Assembly (NCBI RefSeq): GCF_000282655.1
Contig: NZ_AKIV01000052.1
Span: forward strand, 1 to 64,000
Length of the DNA stretch: 64,000 nt
Origin: Polaromonas sp. CF318
Lineage (GTDB): Bacteria > Pseudomonadota > Gammaproteobacteria > Burkholderiales > Burkholderiaceae_C
Reading direction: 5' to 3'
The translations under genes and the position numbers were made by a program. Below the pieces are notes generated by a model. It saw only the letters and a list, made by a program, of their open reading frames with translations. It was not told the DNA's origin and made no database searches. Position 1 is the first letter of the stretch, and every line of letters starts with the position of its first letter. Shown here piece after piece: positions 37,681 through 47,276 of the stretch.

Positions 37681-39066
37681 TCAGGCCTGTTTGCTGCGCG
37701 CCGTCTTTTTTGCCACAGGCTTTGCGGCGGGCCTGGCCGCGGATTTTGCGGCGGTTTTCGCGGTGGTTTTTGCCGCTGCCGCCCGTTTGGCCGGAGCCGA
37801 AGGCCGGTTGTTCGCCTGGATAAAGTCCTTGACCTGCGGGTAGACGATTTCGCGCCAGCGGCGGCCGCTGAAGATGCCGTAATGGCCCGCGCCCTTGACT
37901 TCCAGGTGCTTTTGCAGCCCCTTGGGGATGTTGTGGCAAAGGCTGTGGGCCGCCTCGGTCTGGCCTGAGCCGGAGATGTCGTCCAGCTCGCCTTCGACGG
38001 TGAAGTGGGCCGTGGTCTTGATGTCCTGGGGCCGCACGCGCTCAAGTTCCCCGTCCACGCTCTTGACGTCCCAGGTGCCGTTGACCAGCTTGAACTCCTG
38101 GAACACCGTCTTGATGGTGTCCAGGTAGTAATCGGCGTCCATGTCGAGCACGGCGTTGTATTCGTCGTAGAACTTGCGGTGCGCCTCGGCGCTGGCGTCG
38201 TCGCCCTTGATCAGGTCCTTGAAGTAGTCGTAGTGGCTGCTGGCATGGCGGTCGGGGTTCATCGCGACGAAGCCGGTGTGCTGCAAAAAGCCGGGGTAGA
38301 CGCGGCGCCCGACGCCCGGGAAGTTGCTGGGCACGCGGTAGATCACATTGTTCTCAAACCACTCGTAGCTCTTGTTCATGGCCAGGTTGTTGACGGCGGT
38401 CGGCGACTTGCGCGCGTCGATGGGGCCGCCCATCATGGTCATGCTCAGCGGGGTGGTTTCGCCGCGCGAGGCCATCAGCGACACCGCCGCGAGCACCGGC
38501 ACGGTGGGCTGGCACACGCTGATGACGTGGCAGTTGCCGTAAATGCCCTGGATGTGGCGGATGAATTCCTGCACGTAGTTGACGTAGTCGTCCAGATGGA
38601 AGGAGCCGTCGGACAGCGGCACGGTGCGCGCGTTCTTCCAGTCGGTGATGTAGACCTTGTGGTCCTTGAGCATGGTCTTGACGGTGTCGCGCAGCAAGGT
38701 GGCGTAGTGGCCGGACAGCGGCGCCACGATCAGCACCGCGGGCTCGCCCTTCAGGCCTGTCAGCGTGGCCGGGTCGTCGGTGAAACGCTTGAAGCGGCGC
38801 AGTTCGCAAAAGGGTTTGTCGATTTCCACGCGTTCGTGGATGCTGACCTCGGTGCCGTTGACGTCGACGGTGCGGATGTCGAAGGCCGGTTTTTCGTAGT
38901 CCTTGCCCAGCCGGTAGATCAGGCTGTAGCCGGCCGCCACGCGCTGGGCAAAGGGGTTTTGCCCGAGCGGCGACAGGGGGTTGCCGTAAAGCTTGGCAGC
39001 GGCCTGCGCGAAGTCGACAAAGGGCTCCATCAAGGTGCGCTGGGTTTCATAGACTTGGTACAGCAT
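37681..39066 (-). CDS. phaZ: Intracellular polyhydroxyalkanoate depolymerase
   Basis: 461 residues; C. necator PhaZ1 has 419. It breaks down intracellular PHB/PHA granules. The catalytic cysteine is C185 in VISVCQPTVP, as in PhaZ1, and the late KGAGHYGIFSGRRWR segment is typical. The C-terminus (about 423-461) adds a lysine/alanine/proline tail of histone-H1 type, richer in Lys than the catalytic part; this may bind DNA or the granule surface. A TGC-rich dyad lies about 50 bases upstream of the ATG. It is far from phaC (30 kb) but in the same segment as the propionyl-CoA genes. Confidence 0.95.
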   Translation of the reverse strand: MLYQVYETQRTLMEPFVDFAQAAAKLYGNPLSPLGQNPFAQRVAAGYSLIYRLGKDYEKPAFDIRTVDVNGTEVSIHERVEIDKPFCELRRFKRFTDDPATLTGLKGEPAVLIVAPLSGHYATLLRDTVKTMLKDHKVYITDWKNARTVPLSDGSFHLDDYVNYVQEFIRHIQGIYGNCHVISVCQPTVPVLAAVSLMASRGETTPLSMTMMGGPIDARKSPTAVNNLAMNKSYEWFENNVIYRVPSNFPGVGRRVYPGFLQHTGFVAMNPDRHASSHYDYFKDLIKGDDASAEAHRKFYDEYNAVLDMDADYYLDTIKTVFQEFKLVNGTWDVKSVDGELERVRPQDIKTTAHFTVEGELDDISGSGQTEAAHSLCHNIPKGLQKHLEVKGAGHYGIFSGRRWREIVYPQVKDFIQANNRPSAPAKRAAAAKTTAKTAAKSAARPAAKPVAKKTARSKQA

Positions 39067-39115
39067 CGGGGGTCAACCTTGGGTTATGTCGTTATGACAG
39101 GTAAATCGTAATATG

Positions 39116-39126
39116 TTGCAGTGCAA
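39116..39126. promoter_or_regulatory. TGC-rich dyad upstream of phaZ, possible PhaR site
   Basis: TTGCA-G-TGCAA is a perfect 5-bp inverted repeat in AT-rich DNA, 50 bases before the phaZ start. The TGC-rich form resembles described PhaR operators in Paracoccus, so PHA-responsive control of phaZ is possible. Confidence 0.35.
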
Positions 39127-39337
39127 TATAACAGGGGCTGGCCGCACTGTTTTGAGGAAAACCACCAATTCCGGGCTCTTTTCACGGCTTTGGTGCCAGA
39201 GCACCACGAGGCGGCGGCCGGGCTTGCTTTCGCGATAAACCGCCGCCACCTGCGGAATTGAAGGAACACTTACTATTTTGCCTTCCGGCTGGCGGTTTTG
39301 CCGCCCTGGTGCCGCTCCCCGAACAGGAAACAACACT

Positions 39338-40192
39338 ATGCTCCCCATGATCGACGCCTCCGCGCTGGACCGAATCGCCTCCCTGAAGAAATCCGACAGG
39401 ATGCCGGTGCTGTTTGTGGGCCACGGCAGCCCCATGAACGCCATTGGCGACAACGAATACCGGCGCAGCTGGCAGGCGCTGGGTGCTGAATTCGGGAGCA
39501 AATACCCCCGGCCGCAGCTGATCCTGTGCATTTCCGCCCATTGGCTGACCGAGGGCTGGTGGCTGACCGCGATGGACAAGCCCAAGACCATCCACGATTT
39601 CGGCGGTTTTCCGCAGGAACTGTTTGACCAGCAATACCCCGCGCCGGGCGACCCGGCCGCCGCGCGGGCCATCAGCCAGCTGGTCCGTCAGCGGGCCTCG
39701 GCGCCGCTGGGCCTGGACGAAAGCGAATGGGGGCTGGACCACGGCGCCTGGTCGGTGCTCAAGCCCATGTTCCCCGATGCGGACATTCCGGTGATCCAGC
39801 TCAGCATGGACTACAGCCGCGCGCCCGAGGACCACTATGCGCTGGCAAAGCAGCTCAAGGCCCTGCGCGACCGCGGCGTGCTGGTCGTGGCCAGCGGCAA
39901 CATCGTGCACAACCTGCGCCAGATGCAGCGCGGCGCGAGCGGCAGCCAGGCCTATGACTGGGCGCTGGAATTCGACCAGATCACGGGCGGTTATATGCAG
40001 CAGGGAAACCTCGACGCGCTGCAGAACTTCCAGAAGCTCGGCCAGGTCGCCAAAATGGCACATCCCACGCACGAGCATTACCTGCCTTTGCTGTATGCGG
40101 CCGGCGCCGCCGACGGGAAGGAGCCCATGCGCTTTTTCAACACCAGCTTCCAGGCCGGGTCGATTTCGATGCGTTCGGCGGTCTGGGGCTAG
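39338..40192 (+). CDS. ygiD: Extradiol dioxygenase of the DODA/YgiD (LigB superfamily) type
   Basis: 284 residues. The class III extradiol fold is marked by LFVGHGSPMNAI (H29), ILCISAHW and DHGAWSVL, followed by MDYSRAPEDHYALAK and VVASGNIVHNLR. Family members cleave the ring of catechols such as 4,5-DOPA, using a single metal (Fe or Zn) held by His residues. The physiological substrate is unknown. ATG 39338 with a CAGGAAAC ribosome site is used. Its stop overlaps the stop of the convergent nucleotidyltransferase gene. Confidence 0.9.
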   Translation: MLPMIDASALDRIASLKKSDRMPVLFVGHGSPMNAIGDNEYRRSWQALGAEFGSKYPRPQLILCISAHWLTEGWWLTAMDKPKTIHDFGGFPQELFDQQYPAPGDPAAARAISQLVRQRASAPLGLDESEWGLDHGAWSVLKPMFPDADIPVIQLSMDYSRAPEDHYALAKQLKALRDRGVLVVASGNIVHNLRQMQRGASGSQAYDWALEFDQITGGYMQQGNLDALQNFQKLGQVAKMAHPTHEHYLPLLYAAGAADGKEPMRFFNTSFQAGSISMRSAVWG

Positions 40193-40809
40193 CCCTGGAT
40201 TTGCAGCCAGGGCCAGCGCTCCTGGTAGGCACGGGCTTTTTGCTCAAAGAGCGGCAGGTGGGGGCACAGCGGGTTCGGGCTGAGCCGGCCCCGGTACAGA
40301 TCGTCCAGGCCGTTGGGCGCGTAAAGCTCCAGGCCTGAAACACCGGCTTGCAGGCCCACGCAGGTGCAACGGACCAGGAAACGGTCCATGCCGTCCCGGG
40401 CGCTGTGCAGGGCAGGGTAGGGAAAACCGAAAAAATCCTCGTACCAGGTGTGGACCCTGGCCTGGTTTTTCGCTTCGACGGTAATGCCCTGGCCGGCAAA
40501 GCAGGCCTGGATACGCGCATTCACCTCAGCTTCGGCCGCCTCCGAAAGGTCGGAGGGATCGAAGTAGAACAGGTCGTAGTCCTTGATGCGGGCTTCGGGC
40601 GGATGGCCCGAACGCAAATTCCAGGCAGTCTGGAAGAGGCAGCCCGCAACCAGCCACGCATCTGGCAAGCCCAGGGCGGGTAACTGCGCCAGGATGCGCT
40701 GGTTGTGGCGGTTTTGCAGGGCGTCCCGGATGAAGCCATCCGGGCTGGGGGCCTCAGAAGGCGTCAGGGGATCAGATGACCTTGGCAATCGACGCGCAGA
40801 CGTAGTCAA
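40189..40809 (-). CDS. Nucleotidyltransferase family protein (DUF925-like)
   Basis: About 206 residues. The pattern AWLVAGCLFQTAWN followed by KDYDLFYFDPSDLS carries the D-x-D pair that marks the nucleotidyltransferase-like metal site, and ALYAPNGLDDLYRGRLSPNP-type sequence near the end is typical of DUF925. No ATG is available near the 5' end; a TTG at 40809 or 40788 must be used, so the start is uncertain. The N-terminus overlaps the aminotransferase gene by up to 38 bases. The role and substrate are unknown. Confidence 0.78.
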   Translation of the reverse strand: MTTSARRLPRSSDPLTPSEAPSPDGFIRDALQNRHNQRILAQLPALGLPDAWLVAGCLFQTAWNLRSGHPPEARIKDYDLFYFDPSDLSEAAEAEVNARIQACFAGQGITVEAKNQARVHTWYEDFFGFPYPALHSARDGMDRFLVRCTCVGLQAGVSGLELYAPNGLDDLYRGRLSPNPLCPHLPLFEQKARAYQERWPWLQIQG

Positions 40810-41968
40810 TGTTCTTGCTGTTCAGCGCGGCCACGCACATGCGGCCGGTGTCGGTGCCGTAGACGCCGAACTCATTGCGCAGGCGCACCATCTGGTCCTT
40901 GCTGAGGCCGGAATAGCTGAACATGCCGATCTGGGCGGTAATGAAGCTCATGTCTTGCTTGACGCCGGCGGCCTTCAGGCCGTCCACGAGCTTCTGGCGC
41001 ATGGCCTTGATGCGCACGCGCATTTCGCTCAGTTCCTGCTCCCATTGGGTGCGCAGCGCCGGCGTATTGAGCACCGTGGCCACCACCATGCCGCCGTGGA
41101 TCTGCGGGTTGCTGTAGTTGGTGCGTATGACCAGTTTGAGCTGCGACAACACGCGGTCGGCTTCTTCCTTGGATTCGCAGAGCACCGACAGGGCGCCCAC
41201 GCGTTCGCCATAGAGGCTGAAGCTCTTGGAAAACGAGGTTGATACGAAAAAGCTGAGGCCGGCAGCCACAAACTTGCCGATGACGGCGCCGTCCTCCGCA
41301 ATGCCGTGGCCGAAGCCCTGGTAAGCCATGTCAAGGAAGGGCGTCAGCTTGCGCGCCTTGACGGCGGCGATCACCTGGTCCCATTGGGCCGCGGTGATGT
41401 CATAGCCGGTCGGGTTGTGGCAGCAGGCGTGCAGCACGACGATGGTGCCTTCGGCCGCGGCATTCAGGGCGGCGAGCATGCCGTCGAAGTTGACGCCGCG
41501 TTTGGCGGCATCGTAGTAAGGATAGCTTTCAACGACGAAGCCGGCCTGGCTGAATAGCGCGCGGTGGTTTTCCCAGCTCGGGTCGGAAATCAGCACCTTG
41601 GCGTTGGGGCTGAGCTTTTTGAGGAAATCGGCGCCTATCTTCAGGCCGCCCGTGCCGCCAATGCCTTGCGCCGTGGCCACGCGGCCGCTCTTGACGGGCT
41701 CGCTGTCGGCGCCGAACACCAGGGCCTTGACGGCCGTATCGTAGGCAGCGATGCCGTCAATCGGCAGGTAGCCGCGGGCCTTGGGGGATTCCATCATGAG
41801 TTTTTCGGCCGCCTGCACGCATTGCAGCAGGGGCAGCTTGCCGTTGTCGTCGTAGTACACGCCCACGCCCAGGTTGACCTTGTTGGGATTGGTGTCGGCA
41901 TTGAACTGCTCATTCAGGCCCAGGATGGGGTCACGCGGGGCCATTTCGACAGCGGTAAACAAAGACAT
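40772..41968 (-). CDS. Aromatic/aspartate aminotransferase (class Ia, TyrB/AspC-like)
   Basis: 398 residues. It transfers amino groups between aspartate or aromatic amino acids and 2-oxoglutarate. The fold-type I PLP signature is present: PLP lysine in STSFSKSFSLYGERVG (about residue 247), HACCHNPTG, and the substrate-arginine region near the C-terminus (TGRMCVAAL). AspC and TyrB cannot be told apart from sequence alone. The gene is divergent from uvrB; its first codon lies 53 bases from a 15-bp dyad. The downstream nucleotidyltransferase gene overlaps its end. Confidence 0.93.
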   Translation of the reverse strand: MSLFTAVEMAPRDPILGLNEQFNADTNPNKVNLGVGVYYDDNGKLPLLQCVQAAEKLMMESPKARGYLPIDGIAAYDTAVKALVFGADSEPVKSGRVATAQGIGGTGGLKIGADFLKKLSPNAKVLISDPSWENHRALFSQAGFVVESYPYYDAAKRGVNFDGMLAALNAAAEGTIVVLHACCHNPTGYDITAAQWDQVIAAVKARKLTPFLDMAYQGFGHGIAEDGAVIGKFVAAGLSFFVSTSFSKSFSLYGERVGALSVLCESKEEADRVLSQLKLVIRTNYSNPQIHGGMVVATVLNTPALRTQWEQELSEMRVRIKAMRQKLVDGLKAAGVKQDMSFITAQIGMFSYSGLSKDQMVRLRNEFGVYGTDTGRMCVAALNSKNIDYVCASIAKVI

Positions 41969-42021
41969 GAAATATCCTCAGAAAAAGTGAAAAAAGGCGA
42001 AAGCGACGGTACGGGGATTTA

Positions 42022-42036
42022 GGTCACAAGTTGACC
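42022..42036. promoter_or_regulatory. GGTCA-N5-TGACC dyad in aminotransferase/uvrB gap
   Basis: A perfect 5-bp inverted repeat, GGTCACAAGTTGACC, lies in the 197-bp divergent gap. Length and spacing suit a dimeric regulator. It matches neither a TyrR box nor the LexA form CTGT-N8-ACAG, and no SOS box is visible before uvrB. Confidence 0.35.
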
Positions 42037-42165
42037 GAAAAAAGGGCTACAAGAGGTATCAACACGGCGGTCGGAGGGCGATGGGGGATTGCAATTCCCA
42101 TTTTCGGCCGAATGTCGTATTCTGTTTGGTTGCCCCGAATTTTAACGGGGCTTGATCGAGGTTTT

Positions 42166-44289
42166 ATGCCAGAAGCTATTGAAGTCATAACCGAGGTGGC
42201 GGATCCGGCCCCGCGCGAGGGCCAGTTTGTCCGTTTCCCGGATTCGCCGTTCGAGTTGTTCCAGCCCTATCCTCCGGCGGGCGACCAGCCGGTGGCGATT
42301 GAGCAACTGGTGGAGGGTGTCAGGGACGGCGAGGTGTTCCAGACCCTGCTGGGCGTGACCGGCTCGGGCAAGACCTTCACCATGGCCAATGTGATCGCCC
42401 GTCTGGGCCGCCCGGCCATCGTGTTTGCGCCCAACAAGACGCTGGCGGCGCAGCTGTACAGCGAATTCCGCGAGTTTTTCCCCAAGAACGCGGTCGAGTA
42501 TTTCGTCAGCTATTACGACTACTACCAGCCCGAGGCCTACGTGCCGCAGCGCGACCTTTTCATCGAAAAGGACTCGGCCATCAACGAGCACATCGAACAG
42601 ATGCGGCTGTCGGCCACCAAGAGCGTGCTGGAGCGGCGCGACACCATCATCGTCGGCACGGTCAGCGCGATTTACGGCATAGGCGCGCCCGAGGATTACA
42701 CGCAGATGCGCTTTATTGCCCGCATAGGCGACAAGATGGGCCAGCGCGACGTGATCGCGCGGCTGATCCGCATGCAGTACACGCGCAACGAGCAGGATTT
42801 CGCGCGCGGCACTTTCCGGGTGCGCGGCGACGTGATCGACGTCTTCCCGGCCGAGCATTCCGAGCTGGCCATACGCATAGAGCTGTTCGACGACGAGATC
42901 GAGTCGCTGCAATTGTTCGACCCGCTGACCGGCCGCATTCGCCAGAAAATCCCGCGTTTTGTGGTCTACCCCAAGAGCCACTACGTCACGCCGCGCGACA
43001 AGGTCATGACGGCGGTCGAAACCATCAAGCTGGAGCTTTCCGAGCGTGTGGCCCAGTTCGTCGCCGACGGCAAGCTGGTGGAAGCCCAGCGCATCGAGCA
43101 GCGCACCCGCTTCGACCTGGAGATGCTCAGCGAAATCGGGCACTGCAAGGGCATTGAAAACTACACGCGCCACCTGAGCGGGTCGGCGCCGGGCTCGCCG
43201 CCCTCGACGTTGTGCGACTACCTGCCCAAGGACGCGCTGATGTTCCTGGACGAAAGCCACGTCATGATCGGCCAGCTCAACGCCATGTACAACGGCGACA
43301 GGGCGCGCAAGACCACGCTGGTGGAGTACGGCTTTCGCCTGCCCAGCGCACTGGATAACCGGCCGCTCAAGTTCGAGGAGTTCGAATCCAAGATGCGGCA
43401 AGCCATTTTCGTGTCGGCCACGCCGGCGGCCTATGAGCAGGAGCATGCTGGCCAGGTGGTGGAGCAGGTGGTCAGGCCCACGGGCCTGGTCGACCCGCAG
43501 GTCGAAGTGCGACCCGCCACCCACCAGGTCGACGACGTGCTGCAGGAAATCCGCATCCGGGTCGAGAAAAACGAGCGGGTGCTGATCACCACGCTGACCA
43601 AGCGCATGGCCGAGCAGCTCACCGACTACCTCAGCGACAATGGCGTCAAGGTGCGCTACCTGCACAGCGATGTGGATACGGTGGAGCGCGTGGAAATCCT
43701 GCGCGACCTGCGGCTGGGCGCTTTTGACGTGCTGGTGGGGATCAACCTGCTGCGTGAGGGCCTGGATATTCCCGAGGTTTCGCTGGTGGCCATCCTGGAC
43801 GCCGACAAAGAGGGCTTTTTGCGCGCCGAGCGCAGCCTGATCCAGACCATAGGCCGGGCTGCCCGCAACCTCAATGGCCGCGCCATCCTGTATGCCGACC
43901 GCATCACCGACTCCATGAAAAAAGCCATGGGCGAGACCGAGCGGCGGCGCAACAAGCAGATCGCCTTCAACCTTGAGCACGGCATCACGCCGCGCAGTGT
44001 GGTCAAGCGCATCCGCGACCTCATCGACGGCGTCTACAGCGAAAAATCCGGCAAGGAAGCCGAAAAGCTCGAGATGCAAAAGGCGCTGGTCGAGGACATG
44101 AGCGAAAAAGACATTGCCCGCGAAATCAAGCGCCTGGAAAAGCAGATGATCGAACACGCCAAGAACCTGGAGTTCGAAAAGGCCGCCCGGGTGCGGGACC
44201 AGTTGCACAGCCTCAAGGAGCAGGCTTTCGGCGCCCCCGGTACCGACAACGTGCTGCCTTTGCCCGCCACGGGCCAGGCCCGGGCTTGA
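42166..44289 (+). CDS. uvrB: Excinuclease ABC subunit B
   Basis: 707 residues. The damage-verifying helicase-like subunit of nucleotide excision repair. Walker A is [12 protein letters not shown] (61-72); the beta-hairpin [17 protein letters not shown], and late TIGRAARN motifs are intact, and the C-terminal UVR domain ([19 protein letters not shown]) binds UvrC. Start at ATG 42166 with GAGG upstream; an in-frame extension upstream lies in the intergenic gap. The region after the stop holds a stem-loop and then the iscR promoter. Confidence 0.97.
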   Translation: MPEAIEVITEVADPAPREGQFVRFPDSPFELFQPYPPAGDQPVAIEQLVEGVRDGEVFQTLLGVTGSGKTFTMANVIARLGRPAIVFAPNKTLAAQLYSEFREFFPKNAVEYFVSYYDYYQPEAYVPQRDLFIEKDSAINEHIEQMRLSATKSVLERRDTIIVGTVSAIYGIGAPEDYTQMRFIARIGDKMGQRDVIARLIRMQYTRNEQDFARGTFRVRGDVIDVFPAEHSELAIRIELFDDEIESLQLFDPLTGRIRQKIPRFVVYPKSHYVTPRDKVMTAVETIKLELSERVAQFVADGKLVEAQRIEQRTRFDLEMLSEIGHCKGIENYTRHLSGSAPGSPPSTLCDYLPKDALMFLDESHVMIGQLNAMYNGDRARKTTLVEYGFRLPSALDNRPLKFEEFESKMRQAIFVSATPAAYEQEHAGQVVEQVVRPTGLVDPQVEVRPATHQVDDVLQEIRIRVEKNERVLITTLTKRMAEQLTDYLSDNGVKVRYLHSDVDTVERVEILRDLRLGAFDVLVGINLLREGLDIPEVSLVAILDADKEGFLRAERSLIQTIGRAARNLNGRAILYADRITDSMKKAMGETERRRNKQIAFNLEHGITPRSVVKRIRDLIDGVYSEKSGKEAEKLEMQKALVEDMSEKDIAREIKRLEKQMIEHAKNLEFEKAARVRDQLHSLKEQAFGAPGTDNVLPLPATGQARA

Positions 44290-44306
44290 GCTGAAACGTT
44301 TCTCAC

Positions 44307-44336
44307 CGTTCAATGCACCGATATGGTGCGTTTGAC
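44307..44336. other. Stem-loop after uvrB
   Basis: The core GCACC-GATAT-GGTGC (44315-44329) extends on both sides with mostly complementary flanks. It lies 17 bases after the uvrB stop. There is no long T tract, so termination would be weak or rho-dependent. Confidence 0.4.
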
Positions 44337-44404
44337 GGCTGAGGCTACGGGTTAGTCCTCATGTTTTTGGGGCGCCCAGCGGGAAAACCCCTGCTTGTGT
44401 TAAA

Positions 44405-44423
44405 CTTGACGAAAACAGTCAAG
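44405..44423 (+). promoter_or_regulatory. IscR type-1-like binding site upstream of iscR
   Basis: CTTGACGAAAACAGTCAAG has 6-bp inverted arms. Its core, GACGAAAACAGTC (44408-44420), matches the E. coli type-1 consensus GACTRWWWYAGTC at 12 of 13 positions. It lies about 130 bases before iscR, consistent with autoregulation by [2Fe-2S] IscR. Confidence 0.65.
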
Positions 44424-44553
44424 AACAATACCAGAACAACAAAAAGCCCCCGCGATACCGGTTGACTGACCTGGGCGGCTGGAGGAAGAGTTCCCTGTAA
44501 GCCACAAGTTTGCAGGGTGAAAACGACAGTCAAGCCATTTAAAGGAGCTTGTT

Positions 44554-45090
44554 ATGCGCCTCACAACCAAAGGCCGCTTTGCGGTCACTGCGATGATTGA
44601 TTTGGGACTGCGCCAGAACAACGGCCCGGTCACCCTGGCCGCTATCAGCCAGCGCCAGCAGATTTCCCTGTCCTATCTCGAACAGCTGTTCGGCAAGCTG
44701 CGCCGCCACGAGCTGGTGGAGTCCACCCGCGGTCCCGGCGGCGGTTATACCCTGGGCCGCAAGGCTTCGGAGATCACCGTGGCCGACATCATTGTCTCGG
44801 TGGACGAACCGATCGACGCGACCCAGTGCGGCGGCAAGGAAAACTGCCTGGGCGAGGGCGGACGCTGCATGACGCACGAACTGTGGGCATCGCTGAACAG
44901 CCGCATGGTGGAGTTCCTGGATTCCGTGACCCTGCAAAAACTGGTGGAAGACCAGCTCGCCAAGGGCGTGGTGATCGAAAACACCCCGCAGGTCAAGAAG
45001 GCCATCTTCACGGCGCCGGCCGTCAAGCCGGTACGCGTGAATGCGCCGAACTCGGTCTTCGCACTGGGCAATGCGTTCTCCAAATCCTGA
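44554..45090 (+). CDS. iscR: Fe-S cluster assembly transcription factor IscR (Rrf2 family)
   Basis: 178 residues. The N-terminal winged helix ([40 protein letters not shown]) binds DNA. Cluster-binding cysteines are C92, C98 and C105, with His108; the last spacing is C-x6-C rather than the C-x5-C of E. coli IscR. It represses the operon when carrying a [2Fe-2S] cluster. The TAAAGGAG ribosome site is strong. It is first in iscR-S-U-A-hscB-hscA-fdx. Confidence 0.96.
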   Translation: MRLTTKGRFAVTAMIDLGLRQNNGPVTLAAISQRQQISLSYLEQLFGKLRRHELVESTRGPGGGYTLGRKASEITVADIIVSVDEPIDATQCGGKENCLGEGGRCMTHELWASLNSRMVEFLDSVTLQKLVEDQLAKGVVIENTPQVKKAIFTAPAVKPVRVNAPNSVFALGNAFSKS

Positions 45091-45191
45091 TGGAGTCGGG
45101 CCGGCATTTGCCCGGCCCCATCCCTTGCGAACTGATTGCATGACCCTGGATCGCGCTGCCAGCCAGCCCGTGAATAAAAAGAGCTAGCCAC

Positions 45192-46409
45192 ATGGATACC
45201 CCACACTTTCCCATTTACATGGACTACAGCGCCACGAACCCCTGCGACCCGCGGGTGGTGGACGCCATGATTCCCTGGTTGCGCGAACACTTCGGCAACC
45301 CCGCTTCGCGCAGCCACGCCTGGGGCTGGGAGGCGGAAGCCGCCGTCGAGAAGGCGCGCGGGCAGATCGCCGACCTGATTGGCGCCGACCCCCGCGAGAT
45401 CGTCTGGACCAGCGGCGCCACCGAGTCCAACAACCTGGCGCTCAAGGGGGCGGCCCATTTCTACAAGACCAAGGGCAAGCACATCATCACGGTCAAGACC
45501 GAGCACAAGGCCGTGCTGGACACCTGCCGCGAGCTGGAGCGCCAGGGTTTTGAGGTGACTTATATGGACGTGCAGGCCGACGGCCTGCTGGACCTCGAAG
45601 CGCTCAAGGCTGCCATCCGCCCGGACACCATTCTTGTCAGCGTCATGTTCGTCAACAACGAAATCGGCGTGATCCAGGACATCCCGGCCATTGGCGCCCT
45701 GTGCCGTGAAAAAGGCATCATCTTCCATGTGGACGCCGCCCAGGCGACCGGCCGCATCGACATCGACCTGGCCACCTTGCCGGTCGACCTGATGAGCCTG
45801 ACCTCGCACAAGACCTACGGCCCCAAGGGCATAGGCGCCCTGTATGTGCGCCGCAAGCCGCGCGTGCGGCTGGAAGCGCAGATGCACGGCGGCGGCCATG
45901 AGCGCGGCATGCGCTCGGGCACGCTGCCCACCCACCAGTGCGTGGGCATGGGTGAGGCCTACCGCATCGCCAAGGCCGAGATGCACGAAGAGAACAAGCG
46001 TATCCGTGCCCTGCACGAGCGCATGCTCAACGGCCTCAAGGACGTTGAAGAGGTGTTCCTCAACGGCCACGCCGACAAGCGCGTGCCGCACAACCTGAAC
46101 ATGAGCTTCAATTTCGTCGAGGGCGAGTCGCTGATCATGGGCATCAAGGGTCTGGCGGTTTCCAGCGGTTCGGCCTGCACCTCGGCCAGCCTGGAGCCCA
46201 GCTATGTGCTGCGCGCCCTGGGCCGCAGCGACGAACTGGCGCACAGCAGCCTTCGCATGACGATTGGCCGCTGGAGCACCGAAGAAGAAATTGACTACGC
46301 GGTCGCCACCATCAAGGAAAACGTGGCGAAACTGCGCGAATTGTCCCCCCTGTGGGAGATGTTCAAGGATGGTGTTGATTTGTCCACCATCCAGTGGGCT
46401 GCACACTGA
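45192..46409 (+). CDS. iscS: Cysteine desulfurase
   Basis: 405 residues. PLP enzyme that supplies sulfur to IscU, tRNA thiolation and other acceptors. The N-terminal [18 protein letters not shown] start, the PLP Schiff-base lysine K207 in [12 protein letters not shown], and the mobile-loop cysteine in [21 protein letters not shown] (about C329) are present. Length and motif order match group I IscS. It follows iscR by 101 bases. Confidence 0.98.
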   Translation: MDTPHFPIYMDYSATNPCDPRVVDAMIPWLREHFGNPASRSHAWGWEAEAAVEKARGQIADLIGADPREIVWTSGATESNNLALKGAAHFYKTKGKHIITVKTEHKAVLDTCRELERQGFEVTYMDVQADGLLDLEALKAAIRPDTILVSVMFVNNEIGVIQDIPAIGALCREKGIIFHVDAAQATGRIDIDLATLPVDLMSLTSHKTYGPKGIGALYVRRKPRVRLEAQMHGGGHERGMRSGTLPTHQCVGMGEAYRIAKAEMHEENKRIRALHERMLNGLKDVEEVFLNGHADKRVPHNLNMSFNFVEGESLIMGIKGLAVSSGSACTSASLEPSYVLRALGRSDELAHSSLRMTIGRWSTEEEIDYAVATIKENVAKLRELSPLWEMFKDGVDLSTIQWAAH

Positions 46410-46443
46410 GCAGCGCGCCCGACAGCTTAAAGAGGTAAACAAA

Positions 46444-46830
46444 ATGGCATACAGCGAAAAAGTGGTGGACCACTACGAAAACCCCCGCAACGTCGGCTCT
46501 TTTGAAAAGGGCGACGAATCGGTAGGCACCGGCATGGTCGGCGCGCCGGCTTGCGGCGACGTGATGAAGCTGCAGATCAAGGTCAACCCGGTGACGGGTG
46601 TGATCGAAGATGCGCGCTTCAAGACTTATGGCTGCGGTTCCGCGATCGCTTCCAGCTCGCTCGTGACCGAATGGGTCAAGGGCAAGACGCTGGACGAAGC
46701 GGCCAGCATCAAGAACAGCGCGATCGCCGAAGAACTGGCCCTGCCGCCGGTCAAGATTCACTGCTCCATCCTGGCGGAAGACGCCATCAAGGCCGCCGTG
46801 AACGATTACAAACAAAAGCACGCGCACTGA
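46444..46830 (+). CDS. iscU: Fe-S cluster assembly scaffold protein IscU
   Basis: 128 residues, very similar to E. coli IscU. The cluster ligands are C37 (GAPACGDVMKL), C64 (TYGCGSAIASSS) and C107 (IHCSILAEDAIKAA); D39 for cluster transfer is present, and LPPVK is the HscA recognition motif. ATG 46444, with an AGAGGT-type site, is used; a longer in-frame opening lies inside iscS. Confidence 0.98.
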   Translation: MAYSEKVVDHYENPRNVGSFEKGDESVGTGMVGAPACGDVMKLQIKVNPVTGVIEDARFKTYGCGSAIASSSLVTEWVKGKTLDEAASIKNSAIAEELALPPVKIHCSILAEDAIKAAVNDYKQKHAH

Positions 46831-46876
46831 TCAAAACCGCACTACCCGTCACCTGTTTTATTTCCGAGTGATTTAA

Positions 46877-47200
46877 ATGTCCGTAACCCTCACTGATGCA
46901 GCCGCAAGGCACGTGACCCGCTACATGATCAAGCGCGGCAAAGGTGTTGGCGTGCGCCTGGGCGTCAAGACCACCGGCTGCTCCGGCCTGGCTTACAAGC
47001 TGGAATACGCCGACGAGATCGCGCCGGAAGACGTCGTGTTTGAAGACAACGGCGTCAAGGTGCTGGTGGACCCGAAAAGCATGGCTTACATCGACGGCAC
47101 CAAGCTGGACTTTGTGCGTGAAGGCTTGAACGAAGGTTTCAAGTTCATCAACCCCAACGAGCGTGACCGTTGCGGCTGCGGCGAAAGTTTTCGGGTTTGA
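46877..47200 (+). CDS. iscA: A-type Fe-S carrier protein IscA
   Basis: 107 residues. HesB/IscA fold with the three conserved cysteines: C35-type in [11 protein letters not shown] and the C-terminal pair in CGCGESF. It delivers [4Fe-4S] or [2Fe-2S] clusters to apo-proteins. The segment [23 protein letters not shown] is the standard start of the domain. It follows iscU by 46 bases. Confidence 0.97.
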   Translation: MSVTLTDAAARHVTRYMIKRGKGVGVRLGVKTTGCSGLAYKLEYADEIAPEDVVFEDNGVKVLVDPKSMAYIDGTKLDFVREGLNEGFKFINPNERDRCGCGESFRV

Positions 47201-47276
47201 CGGGCCAGCGGTATTACGCGTGCCGCACCCTTACCCAAGCCGCCTCCACTGATGGTGCTGGCGGCTTTTTCTCGGC

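Noticed and set aside
42037..42165. An SOS (LexA) box before uvrB
   Set aside because: No CTGT-N8-ACAG sequence is present in the gap, so SOS control is not supported here.
42142..44313. A 723-codon open frame on the minus strand opposite uvrB
   Set aside because: It is the antisense of uvrB, with no start signals or recognisable motifs; high GC keeps stop codons rare.
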